Below, one piece after another: positions 7,831 to 15,740 of a DNA stretch of 64,000 nt; position 1 is the stretch's first letter; every line of letters starts with the position of its first letter. The notes beneath the pieces are model-generated. The model made no database searches, was not told the DNA's origin, and was given only the letters and a program-made list of their open reading frames with translations. Position numbers and translations under genes: made by a program. The stretch comes from a candidate division LCP-89 bacterium B3_LCP (lineage in GTDB: Bacteria > Electryoneota > B3-LCP): assembly GCA_005223185.1 (NCBI GenBank), contig NJBN01000010.1, positions 69,442 through 133,441 of the forward strand, read 5' to 3'.

Positions 7831-9387
7831 ATGAAAAATCCGACCACAGAACCTGCAAAAGATGACCCCATCCTCCTCCAATTAGCGCGAAAAAAATATC
7901 CTGACCTTAAACCCCATGAGGAGAAGCTATTCCGCGCTGTTGAGGAGGGCGAACCAGCCGATTACAGCACTGGTGATAAAGAAAAGGATAAACCAGACAA
8001 CGCCCACAATTGGGGAGAAGATCGAGTCCTGAAAGCAGAACACATCGCCTGGCTGTGCACTGACAAGCAAGCTTCAAAACAGGTAACCCACCGTGGTATT
8101 CCGATAATTGGTGCGCGAATAGATGGTGATTTTGATTTAGCACTTGCAACAATTAGGTTCCGACTCGGTTTTAGAAGATGCTCCTTTAAAAATAAAATAG
8201 ATTTAAAGCATGCAGAGATCCGAATACTGGACTTGAAGGGGACACATACAAAATCAATCAGAGCGGACGGACTAAAGGTCGGAGGTGATGTCATTCTAAA
8301 GAACGGCTTCAAAGCCGATGGCGAAGTGCGCTTTTTAGGAGCGGAAATTGGCGGTAATCTGGAATGTGATGGGAGCCAGTTCACCAACAGGGATGGATAT
8401 GCTCTCCTCGCCGAAAATCTGAAGGTGAGTGGTAATGTATTTCTTCGTAGTGGTTTCAGAGTCGATGGTAAAATATCGTTCGTCGGCGCAAATGTAGGTG
8501 GTGATTTCAATTGCGATGAGAGTCGGTATGAATTCCACCAAGAAGAGGAGAAAAATTCCCCTCAGAAGGAATACATAGATGATGAAGGAGTCATCTGCCT
8601 GAAGAGAGCTGAAATCAGAGGATGTTTCAACTGGACTCGTATTGATCTGACTGATGACGTTTCTTTAGATCTTCGTTCTGCCAGAATCGGCGTTATTCTA
8701 AGTGAATTAGAAAGCTGGCCAAAAGAGGGTATGCTGCTGATAAACGGCCTGGTTTATGATGAAATCTATATCGAAGGTGAGAAAGGTTATCAAGACAAAA
8801 TTGAGTGGTTACGGTTACAACCGAAAAAAATAAAATATCCTCAACCTTATGAACAACTGGCGAAAACGCTTCTCAGTAATGGTCATGACAGAGAAGCCAA
8901 AAAAACCTTAATTGCGAAAGAACAGGATAGAAAAAAGCGCGGACCAAAACCGACGCCAGGTGCCTGGTTCTGGTATAATATATCTGGTCCTATAATCGGT
9001 TACGGTTACCGTCCCCTTCGACCAGTCTGGATTGGCCTGATAATTTTCGCGCTGGGGTGGTTACTATTCAGTATCGGTAATAATCACGGATTAATGTCAC
9101 CGGTCAAGGAGGGTGATTTCTTCGCTGACGACAGCTCTGCAGTTCACCGGCTACCTCATGATTATCCTGAGTTCAAACCGTTGGTATATTCACTGGATAT
9201 GTTCGTCCCCTTAATCGATCTGCAGCAGGGCAAATACTGGATGCCCACCGGTCAGGGCAACTGTAATATTATCGGAATACCCATCAACTGCAACATGCTG
9301 CAAATATACCTCTGGATCCATATCCTTTCCGGCTGGGCGCTCACCTCTCTGTTTATCGTCGGTTTGACGGGAATAGTCAGAAAGTGA
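7831..9387 (+). CDS. Pentapeptide-like repeat membrane protein with two C-terminal membrane helices
   Basis: A 518-aa protein of unknown function. Residues about 75-310 consist of repeated beta-helical blocks of the form GDVILKNGF..DGEVRFLGAEIGG.LECDGS. The block recurs at least three times and resembles pentapeptide-repeat-like regions of membrane proteins often annotated as membrane-associated oxidoreductase. A charged linker follows (about 320-390). The C-terminus holds a hydrophobic segment near WIGLIIFALGWLLFSIG and a last one near ILSGWALTSLFIVGLTGIV, separated by about 80 residues. There is no signal peptide, so the repeat domain should face the cytoplasm. I see no catalytic motif. It stands alone, followed by repeat-rich DNA. 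No clear ribosome-binding site precedes the ATG. Confidence 0.8.
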   Translation: MKNPTTEPAKDDPILLQLARKKYPDLKPHEEKLFRAVEEGEPADYSTGDKEKDKPDNAHNWGEDRVLKAEHIAWLCTDKQASKQVTHRGIPIIGARIDGDFDLALATIRFRLGFRRCSFKNKIDLKHAEIRILDLKGTHTKSIRADGLKVGGDVILKNGFKADGEVRFLGAEIGGNLECDGSQFTNRDGYALLAENLKVSGNVFLRSGFRVDGKISFVGANVGGDFNCDESRYEFHQEEEKNSPQKEYIDDEGVICLKRAEIRGCFNWTRIDLTDDVSLDLRSARIGVILSELESWPKEGMLLINGLVYDEIYIEGEKGYQDKIEWLRLQPKKIKYPQPYEQLAKTLLSNGHDREAKKTLIAKEQDRKKRGPKPTPGAWFWYNISGPIIGYGYRPLRPVWIGLIIFALGWLLFSIGNNHGLMSPVKEGDFFADDSSAVHRLPHDYPEFKPLVYSLDMFVPLIDLQQGKYWMPTGQGNCNIIGIPINCNMLQIYLWIHILSGWALTSLFIVGLTGIVRK

Positions 9388-9406
9388 TAATATAACCGGT
9401 GTGTGG

Positions 9407-9452
9407 CCGGGACAGCTTCCCCAAAGGGGCTGACGAAGTCAGGATGTCCCGG
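9407..9452 (+). repeat. REP family B, copy 1 (three-way-junction palindrome)
   Basis: 46 bp. The outer stem CCGGGACA / TGTCCCGG encloses two hairpins, CCCC-AAA-GGGG and CTGAC-GAA-GTCAG. It is preceded by GTGG, a 5' tetranucleotide shared by most copies. Other copies are at 9745, 34436, 34903, 36687, 37315 (inverted) and 39220. Confidence 0.9.
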
Positions 9453-9475
9453 TTGGATACATTGAAATACAAACC

Positions 9476-9525
9476 AGTCGCTTCAGCGACTTTACCCAAA
9501 ATTTGGGCGCATGAATTTATTCATG
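9476..9525 (+). repeat. Repeat family H, copy 1
   Basis: Contains the palindrome AGTCGCTTCAGCGACT, then TTTACCCAAAATTTGGGCGC and the palindrome CATGAATTTATTCATG. A near-identical block lies at 32305-32354. Confidence 0.75.
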
Positions 9526-9565
9526 TGACGGGTGGCATGCTTCTGGATCGCCGCAGGTGAGCACC

Positions 9566-9597
9566 GTAGGTTGTGTTAAGCATAGCGCAACCCAACA
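9566..9597 (+). repeat. Repeat family I, copy 1
   Basis: An imperfect hairpin: GTAGGTTGTGTTAAGCATAG then CGCAACCCAACA. A cleaner copy is at 34542-34572. Sequences of this type (GTTGGGTT..AACCCAAC) are common dispersed hairpins in many bacteria. Confidence 0.6.
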
Positions 9598-9744
9598 ATT
9601 ACTGAATCCTGAATCCCGAATCCTGTTTACTAACTCCCCCCCAAACTCCCATAATCCCAAATATCACTTGTTTTTCACCCCCATTTTTCTTATTATTGAA
9701 CGGTAAAGACACCAGGTATATAACCATTTCTATCGGGAGTATGG

Positions 9745-9790
9745 CCGGGACAGCTTCCCCAAAGGGGCTGACGAAGTCAGGATGTCCCGG
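9745..9790 (+). repeat. REP family B, copy 2, abutting serS
   Basis: Identical over 46 bp to copy 1. It ends 9 bp before the serS start codon at 9800, so the hairpin overlaps the region where the serS ribosome-binding site must lie. Confidence 0.9.
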
Positions 9791-9799
9791 GCAGGAGCC

Positions 9800-11071
9800 A
9801 TGTTAGACCTTAAATTTATCCGCGAAAATAAAGAACTGGTTCGCCAGAATATCAAAAACAAGAACGAAACCGCCGGTCTGGATCGCATCCTAGAACTTGA
9901 CGAAGAGAGACGCGGAATTCTGGTTGAAGTCGAAAAGCTGAAAGCCACCCGCAATCGAGTTTCCAAGGAGGTTGGCCAGAAGCTAAAGAGTGGCGCCAAC
10001 GCCGATGATTTAAAACAACAGATGAGAGAAGTATCCAGCCAGATTCAGCAGTTCGATCAGAGTCTGAAGGACGTGGAGACAGAGCTTGACGATCTGATGA
10101 AATGGGTCCCCAATGTAGCTCATCCCGACACTCCTATCGGTGATTCGGAGGAATTTAATCGTTTCTACAAGAGCTGGGGTGAGCCCCCCCAGTTCGATTT
10201 CGATTTGAAAGATCATCTGGCACTTGGTGGAGATCTGGATATATTGGACTTCCCCCGCGGTGCCAAAATAACCGGATCCGGCTTCCCGGTTTACAAGGGA
10301 AAAGGAGCTGCCTTAGAACGCGCTCTGATCAATTTCATGTTAGATCTGCACATCAAGGAACACGGTTATACTGAAATCATGCCCCCCTTTATGACCAATG
10401 CTGAATCCATGTACGGAACCGGACAACTTCCCAAGTTAGCGGACGATATGTATTTTGTGCCCAAGGATGATCTTTACCTGATCCCCACCGCTGAAGTCCC
10501 CCTTACCAACCTCCATCGCGATGAGATAATTCCCGAAGATAACCTGCCTATAAAGTACGCGGCCTATACCCCCTGCTTCCGCCGCGAAGCTGGCTCCTAC
10601 GGTCGTGATACGCGCGGCTTCCTGCGAGTACATCAGTTCAACAAAGTAGAATTGGTCAGATTTGTCAAGCCGGAAACTTCCTACGATGAATTAGAAAAAC
10701 TGCTGCTGGAAGCAGAAAAAGTACTTCAGCTTCTAAATTTACACTACCGCGTTGTCGAACTTTGTACCGGTGATCTATCCTTCGCCTCCGCTAAAACGTA
10801 TGACATAGAAACCTGGGCGCCCGCCGAAGGGAAATGGCTGGAAACGTCATCGATATCCAATTTTACGGATTTCCAGGCGCGCAGAGCCGGAATACGGTAT
10901 CGCCAGCAAGAGGGCAAGAAATCGCAATTCCTGCATACTCTAAACGGTTCGGGCGTGGCGACTTCACGCTTGATGGTAGCGCTTCTGGAAACCTGCCAGA
11001 CCGATGAAGGAACCGTCATGGTACCTGAAGTCCTGCACCCATATCTCGATTTTCGCCTTATCGATAAATAG
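9800..11071 (+). CDS. serS: Seryl-tRNA synthetase
   Basis: A 423-aa class II synthetase that charges tRNA-Ser (and tRNA-Sec where present) with serine. Residues 1-105 form the antiparallel coiled-coil arm that grips the long variable arm. The catalytic core carries motif 2 (TPCFRREAGSYGRDTRGFLR) and motif 3 (GSGVATSRLMVALLE). I place the start at ATG 9800, because the protein then begins MLDLKFIREN as family members do. An in-frame ATG at 9782 lies inside the REP palindrome and would add six foreign residues. AGGAG at 9793-9797 is only two bases from the ATG, unusually close. Followed by a promoter for the microcompartment operon. Confidence 0.97.
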   Translation: MLDLKFIRENKELVRQNIKNKNETAGLDRILELDEERRGILVEVEKLKATRNRVSKEVGQKLKSGANADDLKQQMREVSSQIQQFDQSLKDVETELDDLMKWVPNVAHPDTPIGDSEEFNRFYKSWGEPPQFDFDLKDHLALGGDLDILDFPRGAKITGSGFPVYKGKGAALERALINFMLDLHIKEHGYTEIMPPFMTNAESMYGTGQLPKLADDMYFVPKDDLYLIPTAEVPLTNLHRDEIIPEDNLPIKYAAYTPCFRREAGSYGRDTRGFLRVHQFNKVELVRFVKPETSYDELEKLLLEAEKVLQLLNLHYRVVELCTGDLSFASAKTYDIETWAPAEGKWLETSSISNFTDFQARRAGIRYRQQEGKKSQFLHTLNGSGVATSRLMVALLETCQTDEGTVMVPEVLHPYLDFRLIDK

Positions 11072-11117
11072 CCATGCAATCCCTCCCCCTTCCATTACAT
11101 CCTCACAACCTTTAAGC

Positions 11118-11146
11118 TTGACATTTCCGATAAATTGGAGTATCTT
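11118..11146 (+). promoter_or_regulatory. Sigma70-type promoter of the microcompartment operon
   Basis: TTGACA (11118-11123), 17-bp spacer, TATCTT (11141-11146); the GTG start of the PduL gene is 35 bp further on. Strong match to consensus. Confidence 0.75.
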
Positions 11147-11181
11147 AAGCTGTTGTACATCTCTGTCTTTAAACTATTCCA

Positions 11182-11958
11182 GTGAAGAAGCCCATTTCTG
11201 TAGGAATTTCACCTCGCCACATTCATCTTTCCAAGGAAGATTTCCACCGGTTGTTCGGACCGGATGCTACTCTGACCCGCACGCGTGATCTGACTCAAAA
11301 AGGGCAGTTTGCTTCTGAGCAATTCGTAACTTTGGCAACTTCGGTCGGTCGGATTGAAAATGTGCGCGTTTTAGGACCCTTTCGCGATGCTTCACAGGTG
11401 GAACTATCCGCCACTGACGCGGTTGGACTGGGACTTAATCCTCCGGTGAGGGATTCGGGCGATCATGAAGGATCACCGGGCATAACCATCACTGGTCCAT
11501 CCGGTCGAGTTGATATTCCCGAAGGCGTCATCCTGGCACAGCGTCATGTGCACATGACGCCGAAGGATGCCCGAGAATACAACGTCGTGGATAAAGAAAT
11601 CGTGTTTATGGCGCTGTCAGCCCCGACGCCGAATAGCATGAGATCAGCGCCTCGCACTGTAATCTTCGGCGATGTGTTAATTCGTATTAGTGAAAACTAC
11701 CGCCTCGATTTTCATCTGGATACCGATGAAGCCAACGCTTCCGGTGCTCGTACCGGTGACTCTTCCGTGCTCTTTAAGATAGGGGGAGCTCCTCTTGACG
11801 ATAATCGCCAGTATTATCCTGAGAAGCGACTGTACAGCGAATTCGATGTGAGGAAGGCTAGACAGGAAGGGATGATCATTCTAATCGAGAAGGATACCAT
11901 CCTGACCCCATCTGCCTTGGATCTAGGGCGGGAAAAGGGGCTGTTCGAGTTCCGATGA
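11182..11958 (+). CDS. pduL: PduL-type phosphotransacylase (microcompartment)
   Basis: A 258-aa protein with both halves of the PduL fold. The first zinc-binding segment is SPRHIHLSKEDF, the second AQRHVHMTPKDA, and the later conserved block is FHLDTDEANASG. PduL converts acyl-CoA plus phosphate to acyl-phosphate plus CoA inside bacterial microcompartments, recycling CoA. The protein is longer than the usual roughly 210 residues; the extra length is in the middle and at the C-terminus (about 220-258). It starts at GTG 11182, with no clear ribosome-binding site. It leads a three-gene operon with a shell protein and a small unknown protein. The aldehyde dehydrogenase that would supply acyl-CoA is not in the window, so the substrate (propionyl, acetyl or lactyl-CoA) is open. 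Confidence 0.93.
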   Translation: MKKPISVGISPRHIHLSKEDFHRLFGPDATLTRTRDLTQKGQFASEQFVTLATSVGRIENVRVLGPFRDASQVELSATDAVGLGLNPPVRDSGDHEGSPGITITGPSGRVDIPEGVILAQRHVHMTPKDAREYNVVDKEIVFMALSAPTPNSMRSAPRTVIFGDVLIRISENYRLDFHLDTDEANASGARTGDSSVLFKIGGAPLDDNRQYYPEKRLYSEFDVRKARQEGMIILIEKDTILTPSALDLGREKGLFEFR

Positions 11959-12010
11959 ACGTTTTTTGTACAATAACTTTTGAATTTTCTAATATGACGA
12001 AGCCCTAAAA

Positions 12011-12592
12011 ATGTCTCCCGCAACCCAGAAAACGACGCCCACTCACGCTAATGCTTTGGGCATGGTGGAATTCAATTCCATTGCTGTTGGCATAGAAGCC
12101 GCCGATGCCATGATGAAGATCAGCCAGGTGGATTTAGTCGTTGCCAAGACGATCTGTCCGGGTAAATTCATAGCCATGGTGCGTGGTGATACCGCTGCTG
12201 TGCGAGCTTCCGTGGAAGAAGGCAGAAGAGTCGGTGATATCGCTCAGGTCGCTGATTTCGTAATACCCAACGTGCATCCGGATGTCTTTCCCGCTCTCAC
12301 TGCCGCAACGCCTCAACATAAAGTCAATGCGCTGGGTGTGGTGGAAACTTTTTCCGTGGCTTCCTGCATCCTGGCTGCTGATCGAGCCGCCAAGACTGCA
12401 AAAATCTCACTTATGGAGATTCGCCTGGGTATCGGCATCGGTGGCAAAGCATTCTTCACTATGACCGGTGACGTTGCCGCAGTAAAATCCGCTCTCGAAG
12501 CCGGTGCTGCCGTAGCGCAAGATGAAGGTTTGTTGGTGCGTAAAGTGTTAATTCCACAACCTAAAGAAGAAATCTTTAATTCACTTTCCTAA
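12011..12592 (+). CDS. Tandem-domain microcompartment shell protein, PduT-like (BMC-T)
   Basis: A 193-aa protein with two BMC domains in tandem (about 15-95 and 105-190), giving a pseudohexameric trimer in the shell. The first domain reads ALGMVEFNSIAVGIEAADAM and contains KTICPGKF, in which Cys49 matches the cysteine that, in Salmonella PduT, binds a [4Fe-4S] cluster at the trimer pore. The second has ALGVVETFSVASCILAADRA. The likeness to PduT extends over the whole length, including PNIH/PNVHP between domains and VIPRP/LIPQP near the end. It is therefore likely to pass electrons or a cluster across the shell. It lies 52 bp after PduL and 4 bp before the next gene. No hexamer (BMC-H) or pentamer (BMC-P) gene is nearby. 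Confidence 0.93.
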   Translation: MSPATQKTTPTHANALGMVEFNSIAVGIEAADAMMKISQVDLVVAKTICPGKFIAMVRGDTAAVRASVEEGRRVGDIAQVADFVIPNVHPDVFPALTAATPQHKVNALGVVETFSVASCILAADRAAKTAKISLMEIRLGIGIGGKAFFTMTGDVAAVKSALEAGAAVAQDEGLLVRKVLIPQPKEEIFNSLS

Positions 12593-12596
12593 AATC

Positions 12597-13028
12597 ATGA
12601 ATTCTCTGTCGGAAGAACAAATTCGGGTTATCGCCAGGATCGCTATGGAAGAACTGGGATCCGAAGCCACCCTGGAAAAGATGCGGGAAATCGTCGCCAA
12701 GGCTGCTGACGTCTTGGAACGCCAGGGACCGGTAAGTTATAAATCAGAACCGGTTGGACGTTTCCTGGTTATCTGTATCTCGGACGATGGTCTGAAGAAT
12801 TCGCGCACCTTATCAGAAGCATTAAAAGAGACCAACTGTCGAATAACCGAACGATTCGAAAGAAACCTTGCCGGATTCCACACGCTCTTAGCAGTAATTG
12901 ATACCCAATCCTGTTCTCTGGATTTTGCCAGCCTTAAGGGAAAACTTGCCCAAGCGGGTAATGACGCCAAAATCCGCATTATTATCCAACCTGAAGATAC
13001 TCTGCTGCTTGGATCAAAAGACGACTGA
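12597..13028 (+). CDS. Small microcompartment-associated protein with an encapsulation-peptide-like helix
   Basis: A 143-aa protein I do not recognise. Residues about 4-40 (SEEQIRVIARIAMEELG and onward) form an amphipathic helical segment like the targeting peptides of microcompartment cargo. A Gly/Pro/Ser linker follows at about 43-54, then an alpha/beta domain (about 55-140) with strands FLVICIS, HTLLAVID and KIRIIIQ. The operon position, 4 bp behind the shell protein, supports a role in the compartment, for instance as cargo adaptor or assembly factor. No catalytic motif is apparent. Confidence 0.75.
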   Translation: MNSLSEEQIRVIARIAMEELGSEATLEKMREIVAKAADVLERQGPVSYKSEPVGRFLVICISDDGLKNSRTLSEALKETNCRITERFERNLAGFHTLLAVIDTQSCSLDFASLKGKLAQAGNDAKIRIIIQPEDTLLLGSKDD

Positions 13029-13130
13029 TGGTAGTTATCCTGAAGAAATCCGGTCGTTTTGCTTTATGCTTAACGACCTTTTTTAGTCGCTTCTCATCCA
13101 ACGTTAAGATTATATTAAATGTACCTTTTG

Positions 13131-13216
13131 TGTCATTCCGGAAGGGTTTTAACCCTATCCGGTGCGTAGCACTCTCCATTGGAGTCCTTCGGACCTAAGG
13201 AGAATCCAGTGAAGGC
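13131..13216 (+). repeat. Repeat family D copy 1 plus a family E core
   Basis: 13131-13165 is TGTCATTCCGGAAGGG then TTTTAACCCTATCCGG, a hairpin also found at 34499 and 62454. At 13174-13194 follow the two adjacent hairpins CTCC-ATT-GGAG and GTCC-TTC-GGAC seen in the family E elements at 20362 and 23327, here without their long outer stem. The whole lies between the microcompartment operon and the ABC exporter gene. Confidence 0.7.
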
Positions 13217-13286
13217 TCTAATAGATCTTAACTGAAGTAGCATAAGCAGTTTCACACATTTTAATCAAAAATAAAATATGGTATAA

Positions 13287-15068
13287 ATGCCATCCCCCTA
13301 CGAAGAAGATGAAATAACCGGAAAAGCGTACGACGCCCGCCTCATGAAGAGGCTGTTGAAGTACGGTTCCCCCTACAAACTGCAACTTGTTGTCGGAGTT
13401 CTTTTGTTGCTTATTGTGTCCGGGCTTGAATTGGTGGGACCGTTACTCACCAAAAAAGCTGTGGACGTACATATCCCTGCAAAAGACATCAACGGGTTAC
13501 TATTTATCCTGTTTCTTTATGCGCTTGTTCTGGCAGGTATCTTCATCGGGAGGTTCCTGCAGATATACATCACCAACTGGGTGGGGCAGAAGGTGATATT
13601 CGATATTCGCAGTCAGCTTTTCGACAAATTGACGCAACTGTCCATATCCTTTTTCGACCGTAACCCTGTCGGTCGCATCATGACCCGCATCTCTTCCGAT
13701 GTCGATGTCTTGAACCAGATGTTCACCCAGGGGATTGTGGCGATTTTCGGCGATATTTTCATCCTGTTAGGCATCATCATAGTGATGTTGGTGCTAAATT
13801 GGAAGCTCGCTCTGGTCACATTCGCCGTTCTGCCCATACTTTTCTGGATCGCCTTCTGGTTCAAGATCAGAGTCAGGGATGCTTTCCGGGAAATGCGCCA
13901 GCGGCTTGCTTCAGTGAATTCCTACCTGCAGGAAAACATAATTGGGATGCGTATTGTCCAACTGTTTCGCAGAGAAAAGAAGAACTTAAACAGGTTCACC
14001 GATCTTAATGCAGCGCTGCTGGATTCTCACCTGCGCACCATCTTCTATTTCGCCGTCTTTTTCCCCAGTGTTGAATTGATATCTGCGGTTGCTGTCGCCT
14101 TAATACTCTGGACTGGTGGAGGTATGATTCTCCACGACGCGTTGACTCTGGGCAGTCTCATAGCTTTTCTTCTCTACGCCGAACGATTTTACCGTCCCGT
14201 CCGCGATCTGGCAGAAAAGTATAATATTCTCCAGAGTGCTATGGCGTCCTCCGAACGGCTCTTCAAACTGCTCGACGAAGATCCCGAAATAAAAGACCCA
14301 CCAGCGCCGGCTGATCTGAAATCGACAAATTCGTCCATCGAATTTATGAATGTGAGTTTTTCCTACACCGGGCGTGAAAAAGTCCTGCAGAACGTAAGTT
14401 TCAAAGTTGAACCGGGACAGACTGTTGCTGTGGTGGGCTATACCGGAGCGGGAAAGACTACACTGGTAAATCTGCTTTCACGGTTTTACGATGTGCAGGA
14501 AGGGGAAATACTTCTTGGCGGGATGGACATTCGCAACATCAGACAATGTGATCTGCGTTCACAGCTTGGTGTTGTGCAGCAGGATGTATTTATTTTCGCC
14601 CGCAGTGTCGAAGAGAATATCCGCCTGGGAAGCCCCATCGAATCCGATAGAGTCAAACAAGCTGCCCTGGCTACCAATGTAAATCGCTTTGCGGATAAAC
14701 TGCCTGATGGTTACGATACCAAGTTGGAAGAGAGAGGCGCCACACTATCTTCAGGAGAACGTCAGCTTCTGGCTTTTGCCCGCGCTCTGGTTCACGATCC
14801 CCCCATCCTGATCCTCGATGAAGCAACCTCAGCGGTCGATACCCAAACCGAACTGCTCATCCAGAAAGCAATCGCCAAATTACTGGAAGGGCGAACAGCT
14901 ATTATAATTGCTCACCGCCTCTCGACCATCCAACATGCTGATAAAATACTGGTTCTCCATGCCGGACAACTGCGGGAATCCGGCACACATCAAGAACTGC
15001 TACGCAAAAAAGGTTTATATCACCGCCTCTATCAATTGCAATATCAGGCTAACAGCGGCGCTTCTTAA
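13287..15068 (+). CDS. ABC exporter half-transporter (MdlB/MsbA type)
   Basis: A 593-aa protein with a six-helix membrane domain (about 30-320) fused to a nucleotide-binding domain (about 345-580). Walker A is GYTGAGKTT, the signature motif is LSSGERQ, Walker B is ILILDEATSAVD, and the H-loop is IIIAHRLSTIQHAD. It works as a homodimer or as a heterodimer with a partner encoded elsewhere, exporting lipids, peptides or drugs from the inner membrane. All catalytic residues are intact, so it need not depend on a partner. It is monocistronic here. No ribosome-binding site is visible before ATG 13287. The substrate cannot be inferred. Confidence 0.93.
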   Translation: MPSPYEEDEITGKAYDARLMKRLLKYGSPYKLQLVVGVLLLLIVSGLELVGPLLTKKAVDVHIPAKDINGLLFILFLYALVLAGIFIGRFLQIYITNWVGQKVIFDIRSQLFDKLTQLSISFFDRNPVGRIMTRISSDVDVLNQMFTQGIVAIFGDIFILLGIIIVMLVLNWKLALVTFAVLPILFWIAFWFKIRVRDAFREMRQRLASVNSYLQENIIGMRIVQLFRREKKNLNRFTDLNAALLDSHLRTIFYFAVFFPSVELISAVAVALILWTGGGMILHDALTLGSLIAFLLYAERFYRPVRDLAEKYNILQSAMASSERLFKLLDEDPEIKDPPAPADLKSTNSSIEFMNVSFSYTGREKVLQNVSFKVEPGQTVAVVGYTGAGKTTLVNLLSRFYDVQEGEILLGGMDIRNIRQCDLRSQLGVVQQDVFIFARSVEENIRLGSPIESDRVKQAALATNVNRFADKLPDGYDTKLEERGATLSSGERQLLAFARALVHDPPILILDEATSAVDTQTELLIQKAIAKLLEGRTAIIIAHRLSTIQHADKILVLHAGQLRESGTHQELLRKKGLYHRLYQLQYQANSGAS

Positions 15069-15104
15069 AAAAACAGACCCATACTTCTCAGCATGAGTCT
15101 GTTG
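15068..15104 (-). terminator. Terminator for the cold-shock gene (leftward)
   Basis: Read on the minus strand, AACAGACTCAT pairs with ATGGGTCTGTT (one mismatch) around a 10-base loop and is followed by seven T. It lies 48 bp beyond the csp stop codon. On the plus strand there is no T tract, so it serves the leftward gene. Confidence 0.7.
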
Positions 15105-15151
15105 ATCTGAAAAAAACTACCTTGACTGGAGTACTTAGCCGGTGTCCCCCT

Positions 15152-15385
15152 CTATGCCGGTTCCAATTCCTCCGTCAAAGCCCCCTTCAGTTTTTTCACG
15201 TTAAATGCCTGTTGTCCTTTAGGACTATCCACCAGATCGAAAGATATTTCATCCCCCTGATCGAGGACACGGTAGCCTTTTCCTTTGATAGAGGAGAAGT
15301 GTACGAAGATGTCCCTATCTCCCTCACCTTCAACGAAACCGTAACCTTTGTTCTTGCTGAACCACTTAACGATACCTGTTGCCAA
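15152..15385 (-). CDS. csp: Cold-shock domain protein
   Basis: A 77-aa single-domain RNA/DNA chaperone. It begins (M)ATGIVKWFSKNKGYGFV with RNP-1 (KGYGFV) and RNP-2 (DIFVHFSSI) intact, and ends in a short acidic tail. I place the start at TTG 15385, because GGAGG lies five bases upstream of it on the minus strand and the resulting N-terminus matches the family. An upstream TTG at 15397 would put the ribosome-binding site inside the gene. A non-ATG start suggests limited translation. It is a single gene with its own terminator. Confidence 0.93.
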   Translation of the reverse strand: MATGIVKWFSKNKGYGFVEGEGDRDIFVHFSSIKGKGYRVLDQGDEISFDLVDSPKGQQAFNVKKLKGALTEELEPA

Positions 15386-15515
15386 AATGACCTCCAAGGA
15401 AGTACTTTACAATTCGCAAATCATAACACGGATTAACCCGTTCCCCGCCAATATAGAAAGCTTTCCCATAATTGTCAACCAAATATTGCCTTTTTCAGAG
15501 GGGTACACAGGAGGT

Positions 15516-15740
15516 TCAAATAGGTATGATCTTAGAGTTAAGTTGCGCTTCTTCGGTAGCTTTATGAACGTCGTCTTTATAACTTTCGTCAAATTGTATC
15601 GCTAAACCACAGCCGGATTTACTATACTTCTTGCGAGGCACAGTTTCAAAAGGAATGCCCCGCCGTATCAAAACTTGCTCAGCCTGCATAACCGAACGCG
15701 TATCTTCAAAAATGGCTAAACAGTCCGTCATCCTTCCCAC
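15516..15740 (-). CDS. DUF3343 small protein (putative Se/S carrier-like)
   Basis: A 74-aa protein with a ferredoxin-like pattern: strand CLAIFED, helix TRSVMQAEQVLIRRG, strand PFETVPR, then SGCGLAIQF with one conserved cysteine, and a final helix. DUF3343 proteins have, as I recall, been renamed putative Se/S carrier-like proteins, but biochemical proof is thin. The gene overlaps the end of the pyrimidine-nucleoside phosphorylase gene. The start may be GTG 15740 or the ATG at 15731, which forms an ATGA overlap with the phosphorylase stop and has GGAAGG directly before it. It is the last gene of the leftward MetH operon. The possible selenium link is interesting because of the UGA-containing genes in this window, but remains speculation. 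Confidence 0.8.
   Translation of the reverse strand: MGRMTDCLAIFEDTRSVMQAEQVLIRRGIPFETVPRKKYSKSGCGLAIQFDESYKDDVHKATEEAQLNSKIIPI

Larger units (their letters stand above)
9388..9799. other. Intergenic region made mostly of dispersed palindromes
   Basis: Between the membrane-protein gene and serS. It holds two REP family B copies, a family H block and a family I block (listed separately). Apart from a weak promoter-like pair (TTGAAC 9696, TATATA 9717, 15-bp spacer) I see no gene. Confidence 0.7.

Noticed and set aside
9782-9799. serS start at ATG 9782
   Set aside because: This ATG belongs to the REP palindrome; the family N-terminus begins at 9800.
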